A DNA stretch of 64,000 nucleotides from an uncultured Porphyromonadaceae bacterium (GTDB taxonomy: Bacteria > Bacteroidota > Bacteroidia > Bacteroidales > Muribaculaceae), in contig CAMWLS010000001.1 in NCBI GenBank assembly GCA_947175205.1, positions 1 to 64,000 on the forward strand. The letters are read 5' to 3'. The translations under genes and the position numbers were made by a program. The notes below the pieces were generated by a model that searched no databases, was not told the origin of the DNA, and saw only the letters and a program-made list of their open reading frames with translations. This document shows, in pieces, positions 44,082 through 52,817 of this stretch (the first letter of the stretch is position 1; every line of letters begins with the position of its first letter).

Positions 44082-45512
44082 TCACTTTACAGCAACCGGC
44101 TTGTGAGGTGCAGAGACCTGATTTGCCCGCGAAATGGCACATACGGTGTAATATCCGCTTCCCGGTACTCTGAAACTGTTATCATGTGTTACAGCTATAA
44201 GTGAACAGCCCGTTCCTGAAGGCGAGCAGCTGTATATAGCGTATCTGTTAACGGCATCTGCATTTTTAGTATCGGCCGGCTTTTCCCAACGTAGTTCGCC
44301 CTTTACACTTCTTAGGGCGGTGACGGGATGCGGTGTAAGCTTAGAAATCTGAGCATAGGCCGGAGGTAAAACCTGATGTGATATTGAGGCTTTGCGGAGT
44401 GATGAGGTAAATCCGCCGAAATCAGAAGTTACGGAATAACCGGGCCACCAGCAGACACCGTGATAATGGTTCAAGGCTCTACCCAGCTCAACTTTCTCTT
44501 CTGTCTCATTGCATTTCTGTGAGCGTTCTACGTCATGACCTATATAAAGATGACATGTAGGCGGGACTGCCTGCGCCCACCATGAAAGAAGCTTGCGTGT
44601 GGATGCTGTCTTGTGATCCAGTTCCCAGTATAGCTGAGGCATGAGATAATCCACCCAACCTTCATGTGCCCACAGAAGCACATCAGCGTAAAGGGCGTCA
44701 TAATTCTCCAGACCGCGGGTGTCACTCCCGTTGGGGTCAGAAGTCTTATTGCGCCAAATTCCAAAGGGGCTGATTCCAAAACGTACCCATGGTTTTATTT
44801 CCTTGATTCCCTGATGTACTTTCTTAATCAAGCTGTCAACATTGCTCCGGCGCCAGTCATCAAGTGTCAGACCATTACCGTGGGTGCGATATTCCTTACT
44901 GTCAGCAAATTCAATGCCTTTCTCCGGGTAAGGGTAGAAGTAATCATCAAAGTGGATGCCGTCTATATCATATCTGGATGTCACGTCTTTAACCACTTCT
45001 ACTATGTAATCCATGTTCTCAGGTAAGCCGGGATTGAAGAATATTTTGCCACCGTAAGAAACGAATCTCTCAGGATGCTTAGAGTACAGGTCAAGGTTTT
45101 CCGGTTTCTGTGTCTTGGATGCGGTAACACGGTAAGGATTAAACCATGCATGTAACTCCATCCCGCGCTTGTGAGTTTCCTGTATCATGAATTCAAGAGG
45201 ATCCCAATATGGGGCAGGAGCCTTTGCTCCGGTGGTCAGATAACGGCTCCAGGGCTCAAGAGCGGAGGCGTAAAAAGCGTCAGCCTGCGGACGGACCTGA
45301 AAGAATACGGCGTTGACACCGGCCTTGCTAAGACGGTCAAGCTGTGAAATAAGGTAGGCCTTGTTCTCTTCAGTGGATCGCTTGAGATAACCGTCCTGAA
45401 ATACTGTGTGCATCCAGGCTCCGCGCAACTCTCTTTCCGGTACTTGAGAAATTCCGGAAATATAAGATAAGAAAAGAGCAAGAGCAATGAGAATGGAGTT
45501 AAATTTTTTCAT
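44082..45512 (-). CDS. GHL10-type (DUF187) family 10-like glycosidase, secreted
   Basis: A 476-aa secreted protein with a signal peptide (ILIALALFLSYISGISQ). Residues about 27-320 are the GHL10/DUF187 TIM-barrel (RELRGAWMHTVFQDGY, VNAVFFQVRPQADAFY, MELHAWFNPYRVT, DIDGIHFDDYFYPYP, YLMPQLYWEL). A fibronectin III-like domain follows (about 380-476). Family members act on amino-sugar or peptidoglycan-derived glycans; the substrate is unknown. It heads the minus operon with WecA-like, B3/B4, DegT and the 51-aa gene. The prs terminator sits just upstream. Confidence 0.85.
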   Translation of the reverse strand: MKKFNSILIALALFLSYISGISQVPERELRGAWMHTVFQDGYLKRSTEENKAYLISQLDRLSKAGVNAVFFQVRPQADAFYASALEPWSRYLTTGAKAPAPYWDPLEFMIQETHKRGMELHAWFNPYRVTASKTQKPENLDLYSKHPERFVSYGGKIFFNPGLPENMDYIVEVVKDVTSRYDIDGIHFDDYFYPYPEKGIEFADSKEYRTHGNGLTLDDWRRSNVDSLIKKVHQGIKEIKPWVRFGISPFGIWRNKTSDPNGSDTRGLENYDALYADVLLWAHEGWVDYLMPQLYWELDHKTASTRKLLSWWAQAVPPTCHLYIGHDVERSQKCNETEEKVELGRALNHYHGVCWWPGYSVTSDFGGFTSSLRKASISHQVLPPAYAQISKLTPHPVTALRSVKGELRWEKPADTKNADAVNRYAIYSCSPSGTGCSLIAVTHDNSFRVPGSGYYTVCAISRANQVSAPHKPVAVK

Positions 45513-45524
45513 GGTGGAAATTAT

Positions 45525-45555
45525 CCGGTCCCGGCATAAGGTACACCGGGACCGG
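45525..45555. terminator. terminator after prs
   Basis: A perfect 10-base stem CCGGTCCCGG / CCGGGACCGG (45525-45534, 45546-45555) with an 11-base loop, flanked by AT-rich sequence. On the minus strand it lies downstream of prs and directly upstream of the GHL10 gene start. Any GHL10 promoter must overlap or follow it. Confidence 0.82.
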
Positions 45556-45584
45556 AATAAATGTATTATGTGCCTTAACAGGCT

Positions 45585-46529
45585 TTATTTAAACAGGTAC
45601 TGAGAAGATATGGACTGGTATGAGTGTACACGGCGGATTGTGTCAGCAAACAGGCGCGCAACAGAAAGAATGGTACACTTCTTACATTCCTTGTTGTAAG
45701 GGATGGAATTGGTGAATATCATTTCAGTTATAGAGCTGTTCTCAACGCGTTCAGTGGCGGGATCGCTCATAATGGCGTGTGATGCCAGGGCGCGTACGCT
45801 TTTAGCACCATTAGCTTTCATAAGGTCAGCAGCCTTGGTTATGGTACCGGCGGTGTCCACCATGTCATCTATGAGGATAACATTCTTGTCCTTTACCTCA
45901 CCAATAACAGTCATGTTGGCTACAACGTTAGCTTTAGCACGCTGTTTGTGACACAGAACCAGAGGTACATCAAGATATTTGGCGTAGCTGTTGGCACGCT
46001 TGGCACCGCCCACGTCTGGAGTTGCAATCACCAGATCCTCAAGATTCAAAGACTGGATGTAAGGGATGAAGACAGATGATGCGTACAGGTGGTCAACAGG
46101 AATATTGAAAAAGCCCTGAATCTGGTCAGCATGCAGGTCCATGGTGATGACACGGTCAACACCGGCTGTGGTGAGCAGGTCAGAAACTAATTTTGCGGCA
46201 ATGGAAACGCGGGGTTTATCCTTACGGTCCTGGCGCGCCCAACCGAAATATGGCATTACTGCAATAACTGATTTTGCAGATGCACGTTTTGCAGCATCAA
46301 TCATCAGGAGGAGCTCCATGAGATTGTCAGAGTTAGGAAAGGTGGACTGTACAAGGTAAACCTCACAGCCGCGGATAGATTCTTCAAAACATACTTCAAA
46401 CTCGCCGTCAGCAAAGTGTTCAATTTTCATCTTGCCGAGTTCTACGCCCAGTTCTTTGCAAATTTCCTTGGCCATATACTCAGACTTGGTGCCGGCAAAA
46501 ATTTTGATAGGTGGAAGTGAAGTGTCCAT
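45585..46529 (-). CDS. prs: ribose-phosphate pyrophosphokinase
   Basis: A 314-aa PRPP synthetase starting at ATG 46529 (MDTSLPPIKIFAG); the track start 46673 adds 48 codons overlapping the upstream gene. It makes PRPP from ribose-5-phosphate and ATP for nucleotides, His and Trp. The ATP loop FGWARQDRKDKPR (about 95-107), the metal-binding MDLHADQIQGFF (about 130-141) and the PRPP loop LIDDMVDTAGTI (about 220) are intact. It is the third gene after patatin and the cytoplasmic GH13, gap 31 bases, and ends at a terminator. Confidence 0.97.
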   Translation of the reverse strand: MDTSLPPIKIFAGTKSEYMAKEICKELGVELGKMKIEHFADGEFEVCFEESIRGCEVYLVQSTFPNSDNLMELLLMIDAAKRASAKSVIAVMPYFGWARQDRKDKPRVSIAAKLVSDLLTTAGVDRVITMDLHADQIQGFFNIPVDHLYASSVFIPYIQSLNLEDLVIATPDVGGAKRANSYAKYLDVPLVLCHKQRAKANVVANMTVIGEVKDKNVILIDDMVDTAGTITKAADLMKANGAKSVRALASHAIMSDPATERVENSSITEMIFTNSIPYNKECKKCTILSVARLFADTIRRVHSYQSISSQYLFK

Positions 46530-46560
46530 TTTAATTAAAATATGATTGGTATAAAAGTGA

Positions 46561-48276
46561 TTATTTCTTTTTTGAAGTTGATGCTTTTCTTCTGGGTGCC
46601 GGCTTAAGTTTCCATGCCACGGCACCATGTGCCGGGACGGTGGTATCAAAAGGTACATCAGGATTGAAAACAATATTCTTTTTTTCTCCGCTCAGTAACT
46701 CCACAGCCGAGTATTTTCCGGGAGCTATTTCAAGGACATTGAATGCGTGTTCCGGAATGTTGACGGAGGTATTGACGGGGGTATCATCAAAATTAGCTAC
46801 TACCAGTATGGTCTCATTGTCAGCTTTTCTGAGAAATGAGTACTGTCTGTGCGGATTTAATGTGTGGTTAAGGTAATTCACATACATGAGGTCAAAGAAT
46901 TTGCCCTCACGCAGTGCTTTCTCTTTGTTTGTTAATGTGAGAATCAGACGGTATGTGTCTTGTAGCTTCTTTGCGGCATATGGAATCTGTCCGTCAGCAG
47001 TTCCGTGATTGAGCCACTTGCGGATGGAGGGAACTGACCAGTAGTCAAAGATGGTGGTACGTCCGTCCGGGCCACTGAAGCCTTCAGCATCAGTACCTTT
47101 TTCACCTAATTCCTGTCCGGCATATATCATGGTTGCTCCAGTATTGAGGAAAGAGGCAACCACCATGGAGGCAATGGCGCGGTTAGGGTCTGATGCATAC
47201 TGCGGAGATGCAAAGCGCTGCTCATCATGATTCTCAAGGAAATTAAGCATGTACGGGCCAATACCTTCCACTGTCTGCCAGCATGAAGTGAGGCGGGCAG
47301 CGGATATGTTATGACATTCTATGCCTCTGAGGGTATCGTAGAGGTTAACTTTATCGTACAGATAGTCAAAGCCGGCCTCTATATATGGTCTGTAAAGAGA
47401 TACATCATAAATCTCCGCTATGAAGATAATATTGGGCCATTGCGATTTAATGTTCTTTATGGCCCAGCTCCAGAATTCCAGAGGCACCATATGCGCCATG
47501 TCACAGCGGAAGCCGTCTATACCTTTTGATGCCCAATATCTGAGGATGTGGAGCATCTTGAACCAGGTGTCAGGAATGGGATCAAAGTGACGTGAGCCAT
47601 CACCATAATCCACACCGTAATTTAGTTTTACTGTCTCATACCAGTCATTGACGCTTGGAAAGGCAGTAAAGCAGTCATTGCCGGTGGCACGTGCCGGGAA
47701 CTCAACATAAGCATCTTCCCCGCTTCCCAGATTCACTCCAACGGGAGAGAACTGCTGTCTGGGTATATAATAGAAGTTATTATAGGGGGCAAAGAACATA
47801 TCGCTGTCATCGTGAGCCCCCAGGTCTTCTATGCCTGCCGGGCGCACGTCAGAGTGGTACTCGCGTGCCACATGGTTGGGTACAAAGTCAATTATGACCT
47901 TGAGTTTGGCCTTGTGGGTGCGTTTAACCAGATCTTCAAATTCCTTCATGCGGTCTGGCACGCTGACGGCTAGATCCGGGTCAATATCATAGTAATCAGT
48001 AATAGCATACGGACTGCCGGCTTTCCCTTTTACTATGTGCGGGTTATGACGGCGTATACCATAGCGGGTGTAGTCAGCGTCATGTGCATGCTCAATTACA
48101 CCGGTGTACCATACATGTGTGGCACCAAGACGCCTGATTTCTCCTAAAATCGTAGGGTTAATATCATTCAGCTTTCCTGAACCATTCTGGAGAATGGAAC
48201 CGTTGGGGACGGGATTCTCGTTATAGTTTGTAAACAGACGGGGGAGGAGCTGATAAATAACCGGGCGCACGTTCAT
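46561..48276 (-). CDS. cytoplasmic GH13 alpha-amylase family protein
   Basis: A 571-aa GH13 glycosidase without signal peptide. It has the beta-4 nucleophile Asp in GIDGFRCDMAHM, acid/base Glu in IIFIAEIYDVS and transition-state Asp in FLENHDEQRF, plus the region I motif VIIDFVPNHVAR. It acts on alpha-glucans inside the cell, for example in glycogen or maltodextrin turnover. The Lys/Arg/Ser-rich tail (APRRKASTSKKK) is unusual. It overlaps the patatin gene by 4 bases (ATGA) and precedes prs. A second, secreted GH13 is encoded at 57377-58801. Confidence 0.92.
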   Translation of the reverse strand: MNVRPVIYQLLPRLFTNYNENPVPNGSILQNGSGKLNDINPTILGEIRRLGATHVWYTGVIEHAHDADYTRYGIRRHNPHIVKGKAGSPYAITDYYDIDPDLAVSVPDRMKEFEDLVKRTHKAKLKVIIDFVPNHVAREYHSDVRPAGIEDLGAHDDSDMFFAPYNNFYYIPRQQFSPVGVNLGSGEDAYVEFPARATGNDCFTAFPSVNDWYETVKLNYGVDYGDGSRHFDPIPDTWFKMLHILRYWASKGIDGFRCDMAHMVPLEFWSWAIKNIKSQWPNIIFIAEIYDVSLYRPYIEAGFDYLYDKVNLYDTLRGIECHNISAARLTSCWQTVEGIGPYMLNFLENHDEQRFASPQYASDPNRAIASMVVASFLNTGATMIYAGQELGEKGTDAEGFSGPDGRTTIFDYWSVPSIRKWLNHGTADGQIPYAAKKLQDTYRLILTLTNKEKALREGKFFDLMYVNYLNHTLNPHRQYSFLRKADNETILVVANFDDTPVNTSVNIPEHAFNVLEIAPGKYSAVELLSGEKKNIVFNPDVPFDTTVPAHGAVAWKLKPAPRRKASTSKKK

Positions 48277-49154
48277 ATAGAGATTTTTTTAATATTCTTT
48301 ATGGTGTCAATAGTGGGGCTTGTTTTCCACAGACCCGCATCCTTGAGTGCTTTTCTTGTATGAATGTAGCCGCTTACAAAGACTGGAGTAATGTTTTTGA
48401 GGTCAAAGACTTTGTAATGGGCAAGCTCAGGAGTTATAACTGAGACATCACATAACTGCATGTCATCATTCTGATTAGCCTTGAGCATGAGGTTATATGC
48501 TCTCATGGCCACGTCCATAAGTGAAGTGGGGTCAATCTCCGTTCCGGGATGGAGAGGACTTACGTTAATGCCTATCAGCAGGTCACACTTGTCTCTTATT
48601 ATCCATGCGGGATGATTGCGTAACACGCCTCCGTCCACGTAATAAGAGCCTTCTATTTCCACCGGCTTAAAAATTATGGGGATGGAACATGATGCTATCA
48701 TGCGCGGTCCTATCTCTCCTGTATGAAACTCCGCCGGGACACCGGTGGTCAAGTCAGTAACACCAATGTAAGTCTCCAGAGGCAAGTCCTCAAGGTTTTT
48801 ATATTTCTTGCCTAAGTTCTTTACTATGAACTTTTTAAACTTGTCAGGTGAGAAGAGACCTCCTTTGCCTAATTTAAACTTGGCAAAGTCAGAGAATCCG
48901 GCGTTATAAAATAAGAGTGGAATATCCTTGGGTGACATGCCTGAGGCGTAAAGCACGGCAATAACGGAGCCGGCGCTTACTCCTGCCACGACATCCGGCT
49001 TAAGTCCGGCCTCCTCAATGGCCATCAAGGCTCCGGCATGCGCAAATCCGCGTGCACCGCCACCACTCATGGCCACTCCCACTCTTATACGCCTGCCGTT
49101 GCTGTCAGCTACACGGTCAGTGTTAACTTGCGGGTTCTCAGTCTTTTCATTCAT
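48273..49154 (-). CDS. patatin-like phospholipase family protein
   Basis: A 293-aa patatin domain starting at ATG 49154 (MNEKTENPQV). The track start 49292 extends into the divergent valS promoter and was rejected. The oxyanion loop GGGARG (31-36), nucleophile Ser in GVSAGS (about 60) and dyad Asp in YVDGGVLRNHP are present. Family RssA/YlbK-type proteins are predicted lipid acyl hydrolases; the target here is unknown. It is cytoplasmic. The operon continues with GH13 and prs; the ATGA overlap with the GH13 gene shows coupling. Confidence 0.9.
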   Translation of the reverse strand: MNEKTENPQVNTDRVADSNGRRIRVGVAMSGGGARGFAHAGALMAIEEAGLKPDVVAGVSAGSVIAVLYASGMSPKDIPLLFYNAGFSDFAKFKLGKGGLFSPDKFKKFIVKNLGKKYKNLEDLPLETYIGVTDLTTGVPAEFHTGEIGPRMIASCSIPIIFKPVEIEGSYYVDGGVLRNHPAWIIRDKCDLLIGINVSPLHPGTEIDPTSLMDVAMRAYNLMLKANQNDDMQLCDVSVITPELAHYKVFDLKNITPVFVSGYIHTRKALKDAGLWKTSPTIDTIKNIKKISI

Positions 49155-49195
49155 ATTTAAATGCGTTTTAAGGCAGGACCTATTGCTTGTGAGTG

Positions 49196-49203
49196 CAAAT
49201 TTA
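49196..49203 (-). promoter_or_regulatory. -7 box for the patatin-GH13-prs operon
   Basis: The minus strand reads TAAATTTG, a perfect TAnnTTTG, about 42 bases before the patatin ATG. No clear TTTG -33 box lies at the right distance. It faces the valS box at 49236 across a 33-base gap. Confidence 0.6.
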
Positions 49204-49235
49204 TGAAATAATACTGAAATATGGGAGAAAATTTG

Positions 49236-49243
49236 TAATTTTG
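49236..49243 (+). promoter_or_regulatory. -7 box for valS
   Basis: TAATTTTG matches TAnnTTTG, 65 bases before the valS ATG. No T-box or other tRNA-sensing leader was recognised in the short leader. The -33 region is not convincing. Confidence 0.55.
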
Positions 49244-49307
49244 CGCGGATTAATTTAAGCCGATAATATAGGCGGCTTCCTTTAACATTCATATCAATTT
49301 CAAAACA

Positions 49308-51995
49308 ATGAACGAGTTAGCCCCCAAATACAATCCCTCAGAAGTAGAGGAAAAATGGTATGATTACTGGATGGAGCATAAGCTTTTCCGTTCAGTGCCG
49401 GACGCGCGTGAACCTTACACCATAGTGATACCGCCGCCAAATGTGACAGGCGTGCTTCATATGGGCCACATGCTGAATAATACTATCCAGGATATTCTTG
49501 TAAGACGTGCGCGCATGCAGGGCAAGAATGCACTGTGGGTTCCCGGAACAGATCATGCTTCAATCTCTACAGAGACTAAGGTGATTGCCAAGCTTGCTGC
49601 GGAAGGTATCAAGAAAACAGATATCTCACGAGAGGAATTTCTTAAGCATGCATGGGAGTGGACAAATAAGTACGGTGGCATCATCCTGAAGCAGTTGCGT
49701 AAACTGGGTGCGTCATGTGACTGGGACCGCACCGCCTTCACAATGGATGAACAGCGCAGCAAGAGTGTGATAAAGGTTTTCTGTGACCTCTATGACAAGG
49801 GGTTGATTTACCGTGGTCTCAGAATGGTTAACTGGGACCCCGAGAACCGTACGGCCATAAGTGATGATGAGGTAAATTATGTTCAGGAAAACTCAAAGCT
49901 TTATTATCTGAGATATTACCTGCCTGAAAGAAGTGTAGTTTCAGAAGAGGGCGAGGGACAGGTTATCCATAAAGATGCTGAGGGCCGTTATTACGCCGTT
50001 GTGGCCACAACGCGTCCTGAAACCATAATGGGTGACACAGCCATGTGTATTAATCCCAAGGATCCCAAAAACACTTGGCTTAAGGGTAAAACGGTAATTG
50101 TGCCGCTGGTTAACAGAGAGATTCCCGTGATTGAGGACCGATATGTGGAAACAGATTTCGGAACCGGTTGTCTTAAGGTCACCCCTGCCCATGATAAGAA
50201 TGACTTCATGCTGGGAAAGAATCATAATCTTGAGACCATAGATATCTTTAATGAGGACGGAACTGTATCAGACAATTCTCCCTTGTATAAAGGGATGGAC
50301 CGCTTTGAGGTTCGCAAAAAGATTTCAGAGGACCTAACAGCTGCCGGATTAATGGAGAAGGTGGAGGATTATGTGAATAATGTAGGTCTTTCTGAACGTA
50401 CCAAGGTGCCCATTGAGCCGCGTCTTTCTCTGCAGTGGTTTGTGGACATGAAGCACATGGCAGGTATCTCTCTTTCTCCGGTGATGGATGATATAATCCG
50501 TTTTGTGCCTGAGAAGTATAAGAATACTTACCGCATATGGCTTGAGAATATCCAGGACTGGTGTATCAGCCGTCAGCTCTGGTGGGGACACCGTATTCCG
50601 GCATATTATTATGAGGATAAAAACGGGGAGCAGCGTATTGCAGTTGCGCCTACAGCTGAGGAGGCTCTGGAACGGGCACGAAAGGAAAGTGATAATCCGG
50701 CTCTTACAAAGGAAGATCTGCGTCAGGACCCGGACGCGCTGGATACCTGGTTCAGCTCATGGCTGTGGCCCATTACACTGTTTGACGGTATAAATAATCC
50801 GGGTAATGAGGAAATAAAGTATTATTATCCCACTGCCACGCTTGTGACAGCCCCTGACATTATTTTCTTCTGGGTTGCGCGCATGATAATGGCGGGCTAT
50901 GAGTTTATGGGTGAGAGGCCTTTTGACAATGTATATTTCACCGGTATAGTGCGTGATAATCTGGGTCGTAAAATGTCCAAGATGCTTGGAAATTCACCGG
51001 ACCCTCTGGACTTGATTGCCACATACGGCGCAGATGCTGTACGTATGGGTCTGATGCTTGCCGCTCCGGCCGGAAGTGACATAATGTATGATGACAAGCT
51101 GGTGGAGCAGGGACGCAATTTCTGTAATAAGATATGGAACTCGTTCCGTCTGGTAAAGGGCTGGCAAGTTGACAGCAAAGCAGAGCAGCCGGAGGTGTCA
51201 GCACTGGCTGCGCGCTGGTTTGAGCATAAGCTGTCTGCCGCTACCGCAGAGATTAATGACTTGTTCAGCAAGTTCCGCTTAAATGAGGCTCTTATGACGG
51301 TTTACCGTCTGTTTACAGACGATTTCTCCGCGTGGTATCTTGAAATGGTTAAACCGGGCTATCAGATGCCGGTGGATGCAAAGACATATGAACGCACTCT
51401 GAAACTGTTTGATGCGCTTTTGCGTCTGCTGCACCCATTCATGCCCTTTATTACAGAAGAGCTGTGGCAGCATCTTACTGAGCGCCGTGAAGGCGAATCT
51501 ATAATGTATGCCGCCATGCCGGTATCCTCTGAGGTTGACACTCAGTTGCTGGAAACCGTGGAGCAGGCTAAGGAAGTTATAGCCGGAATCCGTGGTGTAA
51601 GGGCCAGGAAGAATATTGCCCCCAAGGAAGTGCTGACACTTAATGTAGTGGGTACTCATCCGGTAGAGACTCTGTCAATGCTCAAGAAGCTTGCTAATCT
51701 GGATGCGGTAAATGAGAATTGCGAGTCTGATGCTGCGGCAGCCTCTTTCCTTGTGGGTGTGACTGAGTATAATGTTCCTCTGGCCAATGCAATTGATGTT
51801 GAGGCTGAACGTGCACGTATAAACAAGGAAATAGACCACCTGAAAGGATTCAAGGCTTCTGTGCTTAAAAAGCTTTCTAATGAGCGTTTTGTTAATAATG
51901 CTCCTGAGGCTGTGGTGGCTCTTGAAAGACAGAAGTTATCTGATGCTGATTCTAAGCTGGCTTCACTGGAAGCTTCACTGAAGGCACTTTCATAG
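49308..51995 (+). CDS. valS: valyl-tRNA synthetase
   Basis: An 895-aa class I tRNA synthetase. It has the HIGH motif as HMGH (51-54, in [14 protein letters not shown]), the editing domain CP1 (about 190-350, [15 protein letters not shown]), the WWGH segment [17 protein letters not shown] and the KMSKS equivalent [16 protein letters not shown] (about 555). An anticodon-binding domain and a C-terminal coiled coil (about 830-895) follow. It charges tRNA-Val and edits Thr. It is monocistronic and divergent from patatin, and ends before a long terminator hairpin. Confidence 0.98.
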   Translation: MNELAPKYNPSEVEEKWYDYWMEHKLFRSVPDAREPYTIVIPPPNVTGVLHMGHMLNNTIQDILVRRARMQGKNALWVPGTDHASISTETKVIAKLAAEGIKKTDISREEFLKHAWEWTNKYGGIILKQLRKLGASCDWDRTAFTMDEQRSKSVIKVFCDLYDKGLIYRGLRMVNWDPENRTAISDDEVNYVQENSKLYYLRYYLPERSVVSEEGEGQVIHKDAEGRYYAVVATTRPETIMGDTAMCINPKDPKNTWLKGKTVIVPLVNREIPVIEDRYVETDFGTGCLKVTPAHDKNDFMLGKNHNLETIDIFNEDGTVSDNSPLYKGMDRFEVRKKISEDLTAAGLMEKVEDYVNNVGLSERTKVPIEPRLSLQWFVDMKHMAGISLSPVMDDIIRFVPEKYKNTYRIWLENIQDWCISRQLWWGHRIPAYYYEDKNGEQRIAVAPTAEEALERARKESDNPALTKEDLRQDPDALDTWFSSWLWPITLFDGINNPGNEEIKYYYPTATLVTAPDIIFFWVARMIMAGYEFMGERPFDNVYFTGIVRDNLGRKMSKMLGNSPDPLDLIATYGADAVRMGLMLAAPAGSDIMYDDKLVEQGRNFCNKIWNSFRLVKGWQVDSKAEQPEVSALAARWFEHKLSAATAEINDLFSKFRLNEALMTVYRLFTDDFSAWYLEMVKPGYQMPVDAKTYERTLKLFDALLRLLHPFMPFITEELWQHLTERREGESIMYAAMPVSSEVDTQLLETVEQAKEVIAGIRGVRARKNIAPKEVLTLNVVGTHPVETLSMLKKLANLDAVNENCESDAAAASFLVGVTEYNVPLANAIDVEAERARINKEIDHLKGFKASVLKKLSNERFVNNAPEAVVALERQKLSDADSKLASLEASLKALS

Positions 51996-52062
51996 GCTAT
52001 AGCCCTTTTTTTGAGGAAAGCCTTACATCTGTATAATAAAGACAGATACTTTTATAATATAA

Positions 52063-52102
52063 CCGTGGCCGCTGACTTCTTACTGTTTGTCAGCGGCCAC
52101 GG
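52063..52102. terminator. strong bidirectional terminator between valS and the TM2 gene
   Basis: A perfect 14-base stem CCGTGGCCGCTGAC / GTCAGCGGCCACGG with a 12-base loop, flanked by ATAATATAA and CTATTTCT. It serves the convergent valS (+) and the nitroreductase-porin operon (-). Confidence 0.88.
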
Positions 52103-52130
52103 CTATTTCTACGTTAAGTGAACGTTACTC

Positions 52131-52595
52131 TTAGAACAGAGGGAATGTGTTGGGGTTGTCCACAAATTTCTGCTGAAACTGTTCAGGGGTCATGGTAAGT
52201 ATGAGTATACCCTGAATGAAAGTCACAACAGACCATAGGCCGCAGGTTACAATACTCAGGAGAATACAGAGTATACCGGCAACGCCTTTATTCAGATAGA
52301 AGTACTGAATTCCTATACCGCCCAGAAGCAAGGCCAGAATCCCCGCAGTATTCTTGTCTTTCATGCCGGGATTATAGCTACCATTGTTATATGCCGGAGT
52401 GCCGCTTCCGGGTGCAACGGGGCCTCCTGATTCTCTGATGAAGTCCATAAGTTCAGGAATCTTGAATGCCTCAACCCAGCCGGGAAGACCTTCGTGCCAA
52501 ACTTTAGACTGAGGATTGAGCCCATAGCTGAGTAACTGTTCCTTACTGATTGGGCCAATCTGCTGGCCGGAATAGATGATATACCATTCTGTCAT
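52131..52595 (-). CDS. GYF_2 and TM2 domain membrane protein
   Basis: A 154-aa protein. Residues 1-50 are a GYF_2 domain (EWYIIYSGQQIGPISKEQL ... VWHEGLPGWVEAFKIPEL). After a Gly/Asn-rich linker, residues about 78-135 form a TM2 domain with two helices (TAGILALLLGGIGIQYFYL, GVAGILCILLSIVTCGLWSV). This GYF_2-linker-TM2 layout is common in Bacteroidetes; function is unknown, and GYF domains bind proline-rich peptides. It is the last gene of the operon, 32 bases after the 62-aa gene, before the shared terminator. Confidence 0.87.
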   Translation of the reverse strand: MTEWYIIYSGQQIGPISKEQLLSYGLNPQSKVWHEGLPGWVEAFKIPELMDFIRESGGPVAPGSGTPAYNNGSYNPGMKDKNTAGILALLLGGIGIQYFYLNKGVAGILCILLSIVTCGLWSVVTFIQGILILTMTPEQFQQKFVDNPNTFPLF

Positions 52596-52627
52596 AATTG
52601 AAAGGATTTAAGGGGTTATATCTGTGT

Positions 52628-52816
52628 TTAATCTTCTACAAGAGAAATGGGTTGATAATTTATTGAATCTGCGTTTATTACGTTTGTGTCAATTTTATTA
52701 ACTGCACCTTTATCTGGTTTGCAGTCATGCAGAGACATCATGAGGCCTATTACAGCGGTCAGAAGGCATAGGTAAACGGTAAGCCGCCCTGTTATGAGTT
52801 TGTCTGTACGTGCCAT
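52628..52816 (-). CDS. 62-aa single-TM hypothetical protein
   Basis: Starting at ATG 52816 (MARTDKLITGRL), the protein has one TM helix (LTVYLCLLTAVIGLMMSL) and a polar tail of about 30 residues (DTNVINADSINYQPISL). The track's earlier start (52879) lies inside the porin gene and was rejected. The gap to the porin stop is 1 base, which supports translation. I recognise no family. It may be an inner-membrane partner or an unrelated small protein. Confidence 0.65.
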   Translation of the reverse strand: MARTDKLITGRLTVYLCLLTAVIGLMMSLHDCKPDKGAVNKIDTNVINADSINYQPISLVED

Positions 52817-52817
52817 T

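Noticed and set aside
45585-46673. 48-residue N-terminal extension of Prs in the track
   Set aside because: It overlaps the end of the upstream GH13 gene; Prs families begin close to MDTSLPPIKIFAG.
49155-49292. 46-residue N-terminal extension of patatin
   Set aside because: It runs across both promoters; composition is unlike coding sequence and the family starts near MNEKTENP.
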